DNA of 64,000 nt from Terrimonas sp937888905. Lineage in GTDB: Bacteria > Bacteroidota > Bacteroidia > Chitinophagales > Chitinophagaceae. Below, in pieces: positions 41,620 through 50,968 of this stretch; position 1 is the stretch's first letter; every line of letters starts with the position of its first letter. Where the stretch lies: positions 310,001 to 374,000 of the forward strand of contig CALATA010000021.1 in assembly GCA_937888905.1 (NCBI GenBank), given 5' to 3'. The notes under the pieces are model-generated. The model worked only from the letters and a program-made list of their open reading frames with translations. It ran no database searches and was not told where the DNA came from. A program made the position numbers and the translations under genes.

Positions 41620-43542
41620 ATGTTCATGAAAAAACACCGTCTGTTCATCGCTTGCCTGTTCTTATCTCTTATTGTGTCTGCACAGGGATATGATCCCAGC
41701 CGCGTTAATAAAAAAGTAAAAGCGTTATATGACCAGGCAATTGAACGGGCCAACGACGGTGCCTATCCCAATGCCATCGCATTATTGCAGCAATGCATTG
41801 CGCTCGATAAAAATTATGTCGATGCCTATCTTTCCATTGCAGGCGTGTATGCTGAATTGAAAGATCATGGACAAAGCGTGCGGTATTACGAGGAAGCCTT
41901 TGCAAAAGATAGTTCTTATACGCTCGATTATAAACTTCCCTACTCCATTAATGTTGCAGCACTTGGTCAGTTTGAAAAAGCGTTGAATGCCATCAATGAT
42001 CTGCTCACCAAACGCCCGCCGCGTAATCCAAACTCACTTAAAGCTGCGCAATACCGGCAACGTTGTTTTGCTTTTGCAGTTGACTACGCACAGAAACATC
42101 CGATGGGGCAATACAATTTTGCACCGGTAAATGCAGGACCGGCCATCAATACAAAAGAATCTGAATACTTTCCTTCACTAACCATTGATCAGCAGGAATT
42201 GATTTTTACAAGACGGCTTAATGGCCGCAATGAAGATTTTTTTTCCTCACAGAAAAAAGAGGGTGAATGGACCAACGCGCAACCTGCGCGTGGCAATGTG
42301 AACACACCTGATAACGAGGGCGCACAGAATATATCACAGGATGGTGAATGGCTGGTATTCACCGCTTGCAATCGTACCGATGGATTCGGCAATTGCGACC
42401 TCTACATATCCTATCGCACAGCCGGAGGTTGGAGTGAAGCAATCAATCTGGGGGGCTTCATCAATTCCGATCAGTGGGAGTCGCAACCATGCCTTTCCCC
42501 TGACAAAAAAGACCTGTATTTCGCAAGCCGCCGTCCGGGTGGATACGGGGGCATCGATATATATGTATCACATCTGCGGGAAAATGGCAAATGGAGCGAG
42601 CCGGAAAATCTCGGTCCCGAAATCAATACAACCGGCGACGAGCAATGTCCGTTTATGCATGCGGATAACCAGACCTTATATTTCACCTCGAACTATTGGC
42701 CCGGATATGGCGAAGACGATATCTTTCTTACACGCAAAAAAAACGGTGGCGGCTGGACCAAAGCACTCAACCTTGGTTATCCGATCAATACGATCAAACA
42801 CGAAGGAACCCTGTTTGTAACGGCCGATGGAAAAACAGCCTACTATGCGAGTGACCGCTCCGACAGCCGTGGCGGCCTGGACATCTACAGCTTTGAGTTG
42901 AGAGAAGATATCCGGCCCGTAAGCACCCTGTGGGTGAAGGGCAAGGTATCGGATAAAAAAACGGGTAAAGGATTACCCTCGTCAATCGAACTGACGGATT
43001 TGTCAACGCGTGAAACCTTGTCGCATGTACAAACGGATGAGCAGGGCAATTACCTGGTAACCTTGCCGCTGGGCCGTGACTACTCGTTTACCGTTAACCG
43101 CCGTGGATATTTATTCTATTCCGATCAATTTTTGCTGCGCGAATTAGCACCAGATTCAACGTATCGAAAAGACATCCCGTTGCAGCCCCTGGAAGTGAAT
43201 GCCAACATCGTGTTGAAGAACATTTTCTTCGATGTAAATAAAACGGAGCTCCGGCCTGAATCGCAATTGGAACTGGATAAGGTGGTGCAATTACTGAAAG
43301 AAAATCCGGGACTTAAAATTCAGATCGAAGGACATACGGACAATGCGGGTAAGCCGGCAGACAATCTCCAATTGAGTAATAACCGGGCAGCGGCAGTAGT
43401 CACTTATATCAAAGGAAAAGGTATTGCGGCTGCGAGACTGGTGGCAAAAGGATTTGGTGAAACCAAACCGGTGTCGGACAACGGAACGGAAGAAGGTCGC
43501 GCACGCAACCGCCGGACTGAATTAAAAATTACTTCCCTTTAA
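41620..43542 (+). CDS. OmpA family protein with TPR and PD40 propeller
   Basis: A 640-residue envelope protein: signal peptide 1-23; TPR-like helices about 28-150 (YPNAIALLQQCIALDKNYVDAYLSIAGVYAELKDHGQSVRYYEEA); WD40-like PD40 repeats about 175-425 (ISQDGEWLVFTACN, LSPDKKDLYFASRRPGGYGGIDIY, YFTSNYWPGYGEDDIFLTRK, YYASDRSDSRGGLDIYSF); a carboxypeptidase-regulatory-like beta domain about 440-510; and a C-terminal OmpA peptidoglycan-binding domain (FFDVNKTELRPES..., IEGHTDNAGKPADNLQLSNNRAAAVVTYI, GRARNRRTEL). This domain series is typical of type IX secretion/gliding-associated PorE-like proteins, although this is not proof. It anchors the outer membrane to peptidoglycan. Confidence 0.85.
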   Translation: MFMKKHRLFIACLFLSLIVSAQGYDPSRVNKKVKALYDQAIERANDGAYPNAIALLQQCIALDKNYVDAYLSIAGVYAELKDHGQSVRYYEEAFAKDSSYTLDYKLPYSINVAALGQFEKALNAINDLLTKRPPRNPNSLKAAQYRQRCFAFAVDYAQKHPMGQYNFAPVNAGPAINTKESEYFPSLTIDQQELIFTRRLNGRNEDFFSSQKKEGEWTNAQPARGNVNTPDNEGAQNISQDGEWLVFTACNRTDGFGNCDLYISYRTAGGWSEAINLGGFINSDQWESQPCLSPDKKDLYFASRRPGGYGGIDIYVSHLRENGKWSEPENLGPEINTTGDEQCPFMHADNQTLYFTSNYWPGYGEDDIFLTRKKNGGGWTKALNLGYPINTIKHEGTLFVTADGKTAYYASDRSDSRGGLDIYSFELREDIRPVSTLWVKGKVSDKKTGKGLPSSIELTDLSTRETLSHVQTDEQGNYLVTLPLGRDYSFTVNRRGYLFYSDQFLLRELAPDSTYRKDIPLQPLEVNANIVLKNIFFDVNKTELRPESQLELDKVVQLLKENPGLKIQIEGHTDNAGKPADNLQLSNNRAAAVVTYIKGKGIAAARLVAKGFGETKPVSDNGTEEGRARNRRTELKITSL

Positions 43543-43613
43543 AATAAAATTACCCGGTTTTCATCCGGCTATCGCTTCCCTTCGATGTTATCATTGCATT
43601 CATCCTGTTTGCA

Positions 43614-44711
43614 ATGTATCCAGATATTGTTTACCAGATAGCACTTACACGTATACCGCAGATTGGTCCGGTGCAGGCCCGTCTTTTATTGGCGAGATTA
43701 TCCCTGCGGGAAATATTTACGGTAAGTGAGCGTGTATTGGAAAAGATTGAAGGCGTCGGCCGGGTCAGAGCAGCAAGTATCCGGCAGTTTCGTCAGTTTT
43801 CGGAAGTGGAAGCCGAGTTGCGTTTTATGGAACGGCATCGCATCCGTGCCTTATTTTTTACCGATGAGGACTATCCGCAACGGCTTCTTCATTGTTATGA
43901 TGCGCCGCTGCTGCTGTATTACAAAGGCAGTGCTGATCTTAACAGCAACAGATCCCTGTCGATTGTGGGATCGCGGAGAGTAACGGATTATGGTCAGCAG
44001 GTTACCAAAGACCTTATCCGCAATCTGGCCGGGGAGCCAACGCTGATCGTTAGCGGATTGGCCTATGGCATCGATGCGCTTGCACATCGCGAAGCCCTTG
44101 TTCACGGATTGCCGACAGTAGCCGTATTGGCGCACGGTCTTGACAGGATATATCCAGGTGTCCACGCCGGGCTGGCGCGCGATATGCTGGCCAATGGCGG
44201 TGGACTGCTCACCGAATTTCCCGGTAACACCCTGCCCGACCGCTATCACTTTCCGCAGCGCAACCGGGTCGTTGCCGGATTAACGGATGCTACAGTTGTT
44301 ATAGAAACAGCCTTGCGCGGAGGCAGCATGATCACTGCCGACCTTGCCTGGGATTATCACCGGGAGATATTTGCCGTGCCCGGACGCATCACCGATAAAC
44401 GAAGCGCCGGTTGCAACGAACTTATCCGTTCCAACAAAGCGCATTTATATACAGACACGGACACCTTGTGCAACGTCATCGGCTGGCGTGCGGCTGCCGG
44501 CCCTGCACCGACAACACCCTGTCTTTTCCCTGACCCCGGCCCCGACGAACTGGCGGTAATAAACCTGTTGCGCGAAAAACCTTTGCTGCAGGTCGATGAA
44601 ATTAGTTTCATGACCGGACTGGATTTTTCACGGGTTGCGGGCGCCATTTTAACATTGGAACTGCAAAACAGGGTATTATCTTTACCCGGCAAGCGTTACC
44701 GTCTGTCCTGA
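43614..44711 (+). CDS. dprA: DNA-processing protein DprA
   Basis: A 365-residue DprA/Smf, which loads RecA on incoming single-stranded DNA in natural transformation. N-terminal helix-hairpin-helix region (about 10-65), Rossmann core with the ssDNA-binding SIVGSRRVTDYGQQVTKDLIRNLAG and SGLAYGIDALAHREAL, GGGLLTEFPGNT and PGRITDKRSAGCNELIRSNKA, and a C-terminal winged helix (about 305-365). It is a single gene between unrelated neighbours. Confidence 0.93.
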   Translation: MYPDIVYQIALTRIPQIGPVQARLLLARLSLREIFTVSERVLEKIEGVGRVRAASIRQFRQFSEVEAELRFMERHRIRALFFTDEDYPQRLLHCYDAPLLLYYKGSADLNSNRSLSIVGSRRVTDYGQQVTKDLIRNLAGEPTLIVSGLAYGIDALAHREALVHGLPTVAVLAHGLDRIYPGVHAGLARDMLANGGGLLTEFPGNTLPDRYHFPQRNRVVAGLTDATVVIETALRGGSMITADLAWDYHREIFAVPGRITDKRSAGCNELIRSNKAHLYTDTDTLCNVIGWRAAAGPAPTTPCLFPDPGPDELAVINLLREKPLLQVDEISFMTGLDFSRVAGAILTLELQNRVLSLPGKRYRLS

Positions 44712-44762
44712 AGGCAACGAAACGACCATTGTGATTGTCAGACAGAGTTATACCAGATAAAA

Positions 44763-46793
44763 ATGAAACTGTTCCGAACTACTGCTTTATTCTTTATACT
44801 CATTGCTATTAGCCAACAGGCAAACGCACAGGCCTGTACCACACTCGGCCAGAACCCGTCAACAGCTTTTCCGGTTTGCGGCACCACCACATTTCATCAG
44901 AACAATGTCCCCATCTGCAGTTCCAACGACCTGTTTGTTCCGGGTTGTTCAGGTTCCGGCAATGCCGATTATGAAAACAAAAATCCCTTCTGGTATAAAT
45001 TTACCTGCTACCAGGCAGGCACGCTGAATTTCATTATCTCTCCTGCCAATCCTAATGACGATTATGACTGGCAGCTTTATGACATAACCGGTCTCAATCC
45101 CGATGAGGTATACACCAACCGCAATATCATTGTAGCGGGCAACTGGTCTGCCACTCCGGGCAATACGGGTGCATCGCCATCGGGTTTTAACGGCATTCAA
45201 TGCGCCTCCGATCCAAGCGAAGGCAAACCCACCTTTTCCCGTTCCCCCAACCTGATCGTCGGACATGAATACATTCTGCTGGTCAGCCACTACACCAATT
45301 CTCAAAGCGGATACGATCTTTCTTTCGGAGGAGGCAGTGCCGTCATCACCGATCCCAAAGACCCACACCTGGACAAAGCATCCGCGAGTTGTGATGGCAC
45401 CAAAATCACCCTTAAGCTGAATAAAAAAATGAAATGCGCTTCCCTGACAGGCTCTGGGTCGGAGTTCAGCCTGGTACCCGCCAATGCCACCATCATAAGC
45501 GCCACCACCCGCACCTGTGCCACCGGCTTCGACATGGATGAAATAGAACTTACACTCAGTAATCCATTGCCCGGCGCGGCCTATCAGTTAGTGATCGGTG
45601 CCGGTACAGACGGCACAACACTCGCCGATGCCTGCGACAGACAAATCCCTGTGGGCGAACAGGTTTCCTTCACTTATACCACGCCGCAACCCATTCCCAT
45701 CCAAAGAGTCGAAGCACCTGCCTGCAAAGCCACGCGCATACTTTTCTATTTTGATAAAAAGATAAACTGTGCAACCATCGCAGCGGATGGAAGCAATTTT
45801 ACCATCACCGGTCCCACTACCGTTAATGTGATCAGTGCCGCAGGGACACTCTGTCAGAACGGGCTCTCCGATGGCATCGTCGTTACAGTCAGCTCCCCGT
45901 TTTATACAAAAGGTACTTACACACTTACTCCGCGGTTAAGTCCGGGTGGCGGTGCCGTACAGGACGAATGCGGGCAGATCATACAGCCGAATCCCATTAC
46001 ATTCAATACGGCCGACACCGTTAATGCCAATTATACATTTACCAACCGGATGGGTTGCCGCTTTGATACGCTTGCCTTTTCCCACAACGGTGCGCATGAT
46101 GTAAACAGTTGGCGCTGGTTATTCGGCAATGTTGAAAAAAGCAATACACAAAACTATACGGTGGTCCTGCCCGCAACCAGTTCGCAGGATGTCAAGCTTG
46201 TGGTGCATAATGGTGTTTGCTCCGATTCAGTTACCAAAACAATCGTGCTCAACAACGAAGTGAAGGCCGACTTCCAGATGCCCGCTGATATCTGCCCGGA
46301 AGACAAACTCGCACTTGTCAATACCAGCGAGGGCCTGATCGATAGTTATAACTGGGACTTTGGTGCCTTAGGCAGCAGCAGCGCCCAAACACCTCTGCCG
46401 CTCTCCTTTATTCAGGATAACCGCGAACGTTCTTACACTATCCGGTTGAGCGTGAACAATATCGCCCTCGGTTGCAACGACGAAATGCGGAAGAACCTGC
46501 GCGTATTGAATAACTGTTATATCGCGGTACCTACAGGCTTTACACCCAACGGCGACGGCCTCAATGACTACCTGTTTCCCAATAATGCCCTCAAGGCCGA
46601 GAATATGCGCTTCAGCATTTTCAACCGCTGGGGACAGATGGTCTTCTCCACCGCTAATTGGCAGGAAAAATGGGATGGCCGCGTCAACGGACAGCCTCAG
46701 CCCGCTGGTGTATATGTATGGTTTCTCAACTATACGCACCGGGACACTGGTGAAAAAGTCCTGCAAAAGGGTACATCGACCCTCATCAGATAA
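44763..46793 (+). CDS. T9SS type B cargo protein with Ig-like and PKD domains, 676 aa
   Basis: Signal peptide about 1-23. The N-terminal module (CTTLGQNPSTAFPVCGTTTFHQNNVPICSSNDL...NPFWYKFTCYQAGTLNFIISPANPNDDYDWQLYD) is shared with the next gene. Two Ig-like units (about 205-410) follow, with LDKASASCDGTKITLKLNKKMKC and PACKATRILFYFDKKINC as unit heads. Then come two PKD-type domains (about 420-580) and the gliding-type C-terminal sorting domain (GFTPNGDGLNDYLFPNNALKAENMRFSIFNRWGQMVF..., ending TSTLIR). Such proteins are exported through the type IX system and anchored on the surface; an adhesin-like role is likely. Confidence 0.88.
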   Translation: MKLFRTTALFFILIAISQQANAQACTTLGQNPSTAFPVCGTTTFHQNNVPICSSNDLFVPGCSGSGNADYENKNPFWYKFTCYQAGTLNFIISPANPNDDYDWQLYDITGLNPDEVYTNRNIIVAGNWSATPGNTGASPSGFNGIQCASDPSEGKPTFSRSPNLIVGHEYILLVSHYTNSQSGYDLSFGGGSAVITDPKDPHLDKASASCDGTKITLKLNKKMKCASLTGSGSEFSLVPANATIISATTRTCATGFDMDEIELTLSNPLPGAAYQLVIGAGTDGTTLADACDRQIPVGEQVSFTYTTPQPIPIQRVEAPACKATRILFYFDKKINCATIAADGSNFTITGPTTVNVISAAGTLCQNGLSDGIVVTVSSPFYTKGTYTLTPRLSPGGGAVQDECGQIIQPNPITFNTADTVNANYTFTNRMGCRFDTLAFSHNGAHDVNSWRWLFGNVEKSNTQNYTVVLPATSSQDVKLVVHNGVCSDSVTKTIVLNNEVKADFQMPADICPEDKLALVNTSEGLIDSYNWDFGALGSSSAQTPLPLSFIQDNRERSYTIRLSVNNIALGCNDEMRKNLRVLNNCYIAVPTGFTPNGDGLNDYLFPNNALKAENMRFSIFNRWGQMVFSTANWQEKWDGRVNGQPQPAGVYVWFLNYTHRDTGEKVLQKGTSTLIR

Positions 46794-46913
46794 AATGCAA
46801 TACCAGCAACAGTTTTGCCCGGTATTTGCTAAAGACAAAACCTGTTCTTTGCGCTATCCTCATTTTTACCGAAATTGAGCGGCGCGAACCGGACACCAGC
46901 CAAATAAAACTGT

Positions 46914-49900
46914 ATGCGTCTAAAAAACTGCTTTCTTGTTATTTTGCTCCTTCTCTCATTTGCATCTATAGGAGAGGCTCAAACCTGCTCGGCGCTTGGT
47001 CAGACCCCGGCAACAGCATTTCCCGTATGTGGCACTACTTCGTTTACACAAACAAGAGTACCGATCTGCAGCGGGCGGACATTGCAGGTGAACTGTACCA
47101 ACAACGTTTACGAAGACGTCAATCCGTTTTATTATCGCTTTACATGTTACACAGCCGGTACGCTTGGGTTTACCATAGCGCCTGTCAACGCCAACGATGA
47201 CTACGATTGGGTACTTTATGATATTACCAATCGCAATCCAAGTAATATTTATACGAACCGCACCTGGGTAATTTCCGAAAACTGGTCCGGCGAGTTGGGC
47301 AGTACCGGCGCTTCGGCAGCAGGCACCAGAAATACCAATTGCGCGGGCGGAGGCATTCCACGCTTCAACTCAATGCCCAACCTTGTCGTGGGACATGAAT
47401 ACTTGTTGATGGTGAGTTATTTCACCGCCTCCACTTTTGGCTATTCACTCAACTTCACCGGCGGCACCGCGGTAATCACAGATCCATTGGATCCGCACCT
47501 TACCACCGCCAGCATTAATTGCGATGGCACACAGGCTACCGTCCGTTTCAATAAAAAAATGCGTTGTAGTTCACTTGCAGCAAATGGTTCCGATTTCACC
47601 GTTGCCGGAGCAACGATCGTTAGCGCCACGGGATTTGGTTGCACTACCGCATTTGACATGGACTCCGTACTCCTTACATTTTCTGCACCACTTGCGCCCG
47701 GCACCTACAACGTAGTGATGGCCACTGGTTCAGATGGCAATACCATACAGGATAACTGTGCCCGTGAAATCCCCTTGGGTGAAAGCGCGGCGTTTACGGT
47801 AACAGCCAATGCACCTTTGCCAATGGGCACGTCCAATGCACCTGCCAGTTGTGTTCCCTCATCGATCACGTTGCAGTTTGCAGAACCTGTCCGCTGCAAT
47901 ACCTTAGCGGCAAATGGTTCTGACTTTACGATTAGCGGTCCGCAGGCAATAAGTATTACGGGGGCTACTGCTACCTGCAATTCGTCAGGCGAAACGCAAA
48001 GCGTAACCTTGCAATTCAATACACCTGCCGCAGCGGCGGGCACCTACCAGATCACGATGGCTACCGGCTCGGATGGCAATACCTTACTCGGTGCCTGCAG
48101 CAGAAGTATAAATGCTGGAGAATCTACTTCCTTTACAGTGGCTGCGCAAACGCCGTTGCCTATGGGCACGGCCAATGCACCTGGCAATTGTACTCCTTCT
48201 TCGATCACCATACAATTCCCCGAAGCATTTCTTTGCAACACGCTCGCAGCCAACGGCTCCGATTTTGTAATAACAGGTCCCTCTGCCATAACCATTGCCG
48301 GCGCCACTGCCACTTGCAACGGAGCCGGTGAATCGCAAACAGTGACATTGACATTCAGCGGGCCAGTGCTGGCTTCAGGCACTTACCAAATTGCTATCGC
48401 CAATGGTTCCGATGCCAATACATTGACAGGCGCGTGCAACAGATCCGTGACCGCCGGACAAACTACTTCATTTACAGTGGCTCCGCAAACGCCACTGCCA
48501 ATGGGAGCCGCCGATGCGCCTACCGATTGTATACCATCAACGATTACCCTGCAATTTTCCGAAGCATTCCTTTGCAGCACACTTGCCGCAAACGGATCTG
48601 ATTTTGTGGTAACAGGTCCCGAAGCAGTGACCGTTACCGGCGCCACTGCAACCTGCAACGGTGCCGGTGAATCACAAAGCGTGGTGCTTACGTTCAGCGG
48701 TCCCGTTCTTACTCCCGGCAATTACCAAATCGCCATGGCTGTTGGTGCCGATGGCAATACGCTTACAGGTGCCTGCAACAGATCGGTGACCGCGGGGCAG
48801 ACAACTTCATTTACTGTTGCGCCGCAACCGCCGCTTCCGATGGGAACTATAGCTGATCCTGGCTGTGCCCCGAATTTCATCACCATCGATTTTACAGATC
48901 GTTTACGTTGCGCATCCATAGCTACCGATGGTTCGGACTTCCAGATCACCGGTCCTTCTGCAGTTACCATTGTCGGCGCCACCGGCAATTGCAATGCAAC
49001 CACTACATCGATCACCATTCAATTATCAGGAAATATTCTCACAAGCGGAACATATAATCTTATTGTTGCTAGCGGAACGGATGGTAACACGTTGATCGGA
49101 GATTGTAACCGTCGCATCCCGGCAGGGAGCTCGGTTTCCTTCACCATTGCACCACAGCCACCGCTTCCTGCAGGAACGCTGGCACCCGTGTCCTGTGCGC
49201 CTACAACATTGACGATCGACCTGCCTGAACCTGTTAACTGCGGTTCCATTAACGTCAGTGATTTCCAGATAACAGGCCCTGCACCCGTAACGGTCACCGA
49301 TGTAACGAATGTCTGCACGGGTGTCGCCACTACACAAACCATCACACTGACACTCGACGGCCCGGTATCGACGCCCGGCACCTACCAGCTTGAATTTGTA
49401 ACAGGCACAGATGGCAACACACTGGTTGGGCCGTGCATGCGTACGGTACCAGCCGGCAGCACACTTAACTTCACTGTGCCTGTTGTTCCACCAGTTCAGA
49501 TGAATAGCATTGCTCCCATCACCTGCTCGCCCACCTCATTGCGATTGATCTTCGATGATAATATCCGCTGTGCATCGGTTGCCGCAAACGGATCAGACTT
49601 TATACTCAACGGTCCTCCGGGCATCACCATTACCGGAGCGAGTGCTACCTGTGATGCAGCAGGTCTGACCAAAGAAGTAAACCTTCAGCTCTCGGCACCA
49701 GTCGTACTTGGTGGCAACTACAGCGTACAGCTTGCTGCCGGCTCCGATGGTAATACAATTTTGAGTGAATGTTATCGCCCGACACCTGCAGGTGCTTCTG
49801 TAAACTTCCAGGCATGGGATACTGTATCGGCACGGTTTACTTATACGATCGCGTATGACTGCGAACAGGATCAACTAACCTTCACGCATGATGGTGCACA

Positions 49901-50594
49901 TCAGGTAAATAATTGGTCATGGCAATTGAATGGAGCCACTGCGTCAACAGCTGCATCCTTTGCCGCTACGCTTCCAGCTTCCAGCACGAATACCGTAGTA
50001 CTGACCGTATCAAATCCCGGATGTACGGCCACGCATACCGAACAAATCGTACTCGACAATAAAGTGACGGCCGGTTTCACGATCGATCCAACAGCTTGTC
50101 CTGACGACAGCGTAAGAGTTGTCAACACGAGTACAGGACCGATCGATAACTGGGAATGGAATTTTGGCAACGGCATGAACAGTACGCAGCAACAGCCACG
50201 TCCGGTAACCTATCCGCTCACCGGAACGGAAATCAATTACACGGTAACATTAACCGTTTCCAATGCAGCAGGTTGCCGCGCGAGTGTATCCAGGCCCGTG
50301 CAGGTGCTCAGCAGTTGCCTGATTGCGGTGCCGACCGGATTCACGCCAAACGGAGACGGACTGAACGATTACTTCTATCCGTTGAACGCATTCAAAGCCG
50401 ACAACCTTCACTTCCGTGTATACAATCGTTGGGGACAAGTAGTATTTGAATCGCGCGACTGGACAAAGAAATGGGATGGCCGCATCAATGGTTTACTGCA
50501 ACCGACCGGTGTATATGTATGGATGCTGGAATATATTCACCGCGATACGCGACAGAAAGTATCGCAGAAGGGAACGACCACATTGATCAGGTGA
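46914..50594 (+). CDS. T9SS type B cargo protein with expanded Ig-like repeats, 1226 aa
   Basis: Same plan as the preceding paralogue: signal peptide, CSALGQTPATAFPVCGTTSF N-module, Ig-like units, two PKD domains and the gliding-type C-terminal domain (CLIAVPTGFTPNGDGLNDYFYP..., ending TTTLIR). It has about seven Ig-like units (about 190-970) instead of two. Each unit starts near xxC-N/S-TLAANGSDF, contains GATATCNGAGES, and ends TGACNRSVTAGQTTSFTV. Two cysteines per unit are kept. Three units have an exact 339-bp period. It is probably a long stalk for surface display or adhesion. No clear promoter of its own was seen in the 120 nt between the two genes. Confidence 0.88.
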   Translation: MRLKNCFLVILLLLSFASIGEAQTCSALGQTPATAFPVCGTTSFTQTRVPICSGRTLQVNCTNNVYEDVNPFYYRFTCYTAGTLGFTIAPVNANDDYDWVLYDITNRNPSNIYTNRTWVISENWSGELGSTGASAAGTRNTNCAGGGIPRFNSMPNLVVGHEYLLMVSYFTASTFGYSLNFTGGTAVITDPLDPHLTTASINCDGTQATVRFNKKMRCSSLAANGSDFTVAGATIVSATGFGCTTAFDMDSVLLTFSAPLAPGTYNVVMATGSDGNTIQDNCAREIPLGESAAFTVTANAPLPMGTSNAPASCVPSSITLQFAEPVRCNTLAANGSDFTISGPQAISITGATATCNSSGETQSVTLQFNTPAAAAGTYQITMATGSDGNTLLGACSRSINAGESTSFTVAAQTPLPMGTANAPGNCTPSSITIQFPEAFLCNTLAANGSDFVITGPSAITIAGATATCNGAGESQTVTLTFSGPVLASGTYQIAIANGSDANTLTGACNRSVTAGQTTSFTVAPQTPLPMGAADAPTDCIPSTITLQFSEAFLCSTLAANGSDFVVTGPEAVTVTGATATCNGAGESQSVVLTFSGPVLTPGNYQIAMAVGADGNTLTGACNRSVTAGQTTSFTVAPQPPLPMGTIADPGCAPNFITIDFTDRLRCASIATDGSDFQITGPSAVTIVGATGNCNATTTSITIQLSGNILTSGTYNLIVASGTDGNTLIGDCNRRIPAGSSVSFTIAPQPPLPAGTLAPVSCAPTTLTIDLPEPVNCGSINVSDFQITGPAPVTVTDVTNVCTGVATTQTITLTLDGPVSTPGTYQLEFVTGTDGNTLVGPCMRTVPAGSTLNFTVPVVPPVQMNSIAPITCSPTSLRLIFDDNIRCASVAANGSDFILNGPPGITITGASATCDAAGLTKEVNLQLSAPVVLGGNYSVQLAAGSDGNTILSECYRPTPAGASVNFQAWDTVSARFTYTIAYDCEQDQLTFTHDGAHQVNNWSWQLNGATASTAASFAATLPASSTNTVVLTVSNPGCTATHTEQIVLDNKVTAGFTIDPTACPDDSVRVVNTSTGPIDNWEWNFGNGMNSTQQQPRPVTYPLTGTEINYTVTLTVSNAAGCRASVSRPVQVLSSCLIAVPTGFTPNGDGLNDYFYPLNAFKADNLHFRVYNRWGQVVFESRDWTKKWDGRINGLLQPTGVYVWMLEYIHRDTRQKVSQKGTTTLIR
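47705..48721 (+). repeat. tandem 339-bp (113 aa) Ig-like repeat units
   Basis: Three successive units of exactly 339 bp (47705, 48044, 48383). The unit borders are visible from the repeated GTAC/CTACCAGAT...GGCAATAC pattern. The protein is well conserved, but third codon positions differ between units, so the copies have had time to diverge. Less regular units lie on both sides. Confidence 0.85.
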
Positions 50595-50595
50595 T

Positions 50596-50625
50596 AAAAA
50601 AAGTCACCTCAGCTAGTGAGGTGAC
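50596..50625 (-). terminator. hairpin with T-run on the minus strand, behind a + gene
   Basis: Nine-bp perfect stem GTCACCTCA/TGAGGTGAC (50603-50611, 50617-50625) with a 5-nt loop. The homopolymer is A7 at 50596-50602, which makes a T-run only for transcription from the right. It starts 2 nt after the stop of the + strand cargo gene and would stop antisense transcription into it; on the + strand it has no T-run. Confidence 0.6.
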
Positions 50626-50770
50626 CCAAGGGCGTGGATTAAGGAGCCGTCCGTCCATCGTTATTACCAAAACAGTGATGAAGCGATGGTAAAATTGCGG
50701 TAATTTGCAACCGGAGACAAGGCGTATTTTCTGGCAAATGCACCCGTTTTTTCACCCCCCTTTGCCTTTG

Positions 50771-50915
50771 GCAAAAATGTGAAGATGCGCCCGCCTGCGG
50801 CGGGGGCATGTGGAAATGTGAAAATTTCAATGAGTGAGAAAACACACTTCCTATACATTGCCAACCATTTTCATATTTCCACATTTTCGTATTTGCACAT
50901 TTCGCCGCAGGCGAG
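50771..50915. repeat. imperfect inverted repeat, MITE-like, no transposase
   Basis: GCCTGCGGCG (50793-50802) recurs as its exact reverse complement at 50903-50912. Inside it, ATGTGGAAATGTGAAAAT (50808-50825) mirrors ATTTTCATATTTCCACAT (50867-50884) with one change. The centre is about 40 nt. It fills the gene-poor stretch 50595-50968 between the cargo gene and guaB. Small reading frames here have no coding features. Confidence 0.7.
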
Positions 50916-50957
50916 CGCTCTCTATCAAAAAATTTGGCGCATAACGGGGTGTCGTAC

Positions 50958-50965
50958 TATCTTTG
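50958..50965 (+). promoter_or_regulatory. Bacteroidota -7 element TATCTTTG
   Basis: Matches TAnnTTTG, 3 nt before the ATG of guaB at 50969. The TTG at 50963 within the box is a false start. Confidence 0.72.
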
Positions 50966-50968
50966 CAC

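Noticed and set aside
47705..49381. A chain of minus-strand frames over the Ig-like repeats (three of them exactly 339 bp)
   Set aside because: They are antisense to the repeat-encoding gene and recur only because the repeat recurs; they have no starts or motifs of their own.
50639..50884. 81-residue minus-strand frame between the cargo gene and guaB
   Set aside because: It runs through the inverted-repeat element, has an odd His/Pro/Cys composition and no promoter.
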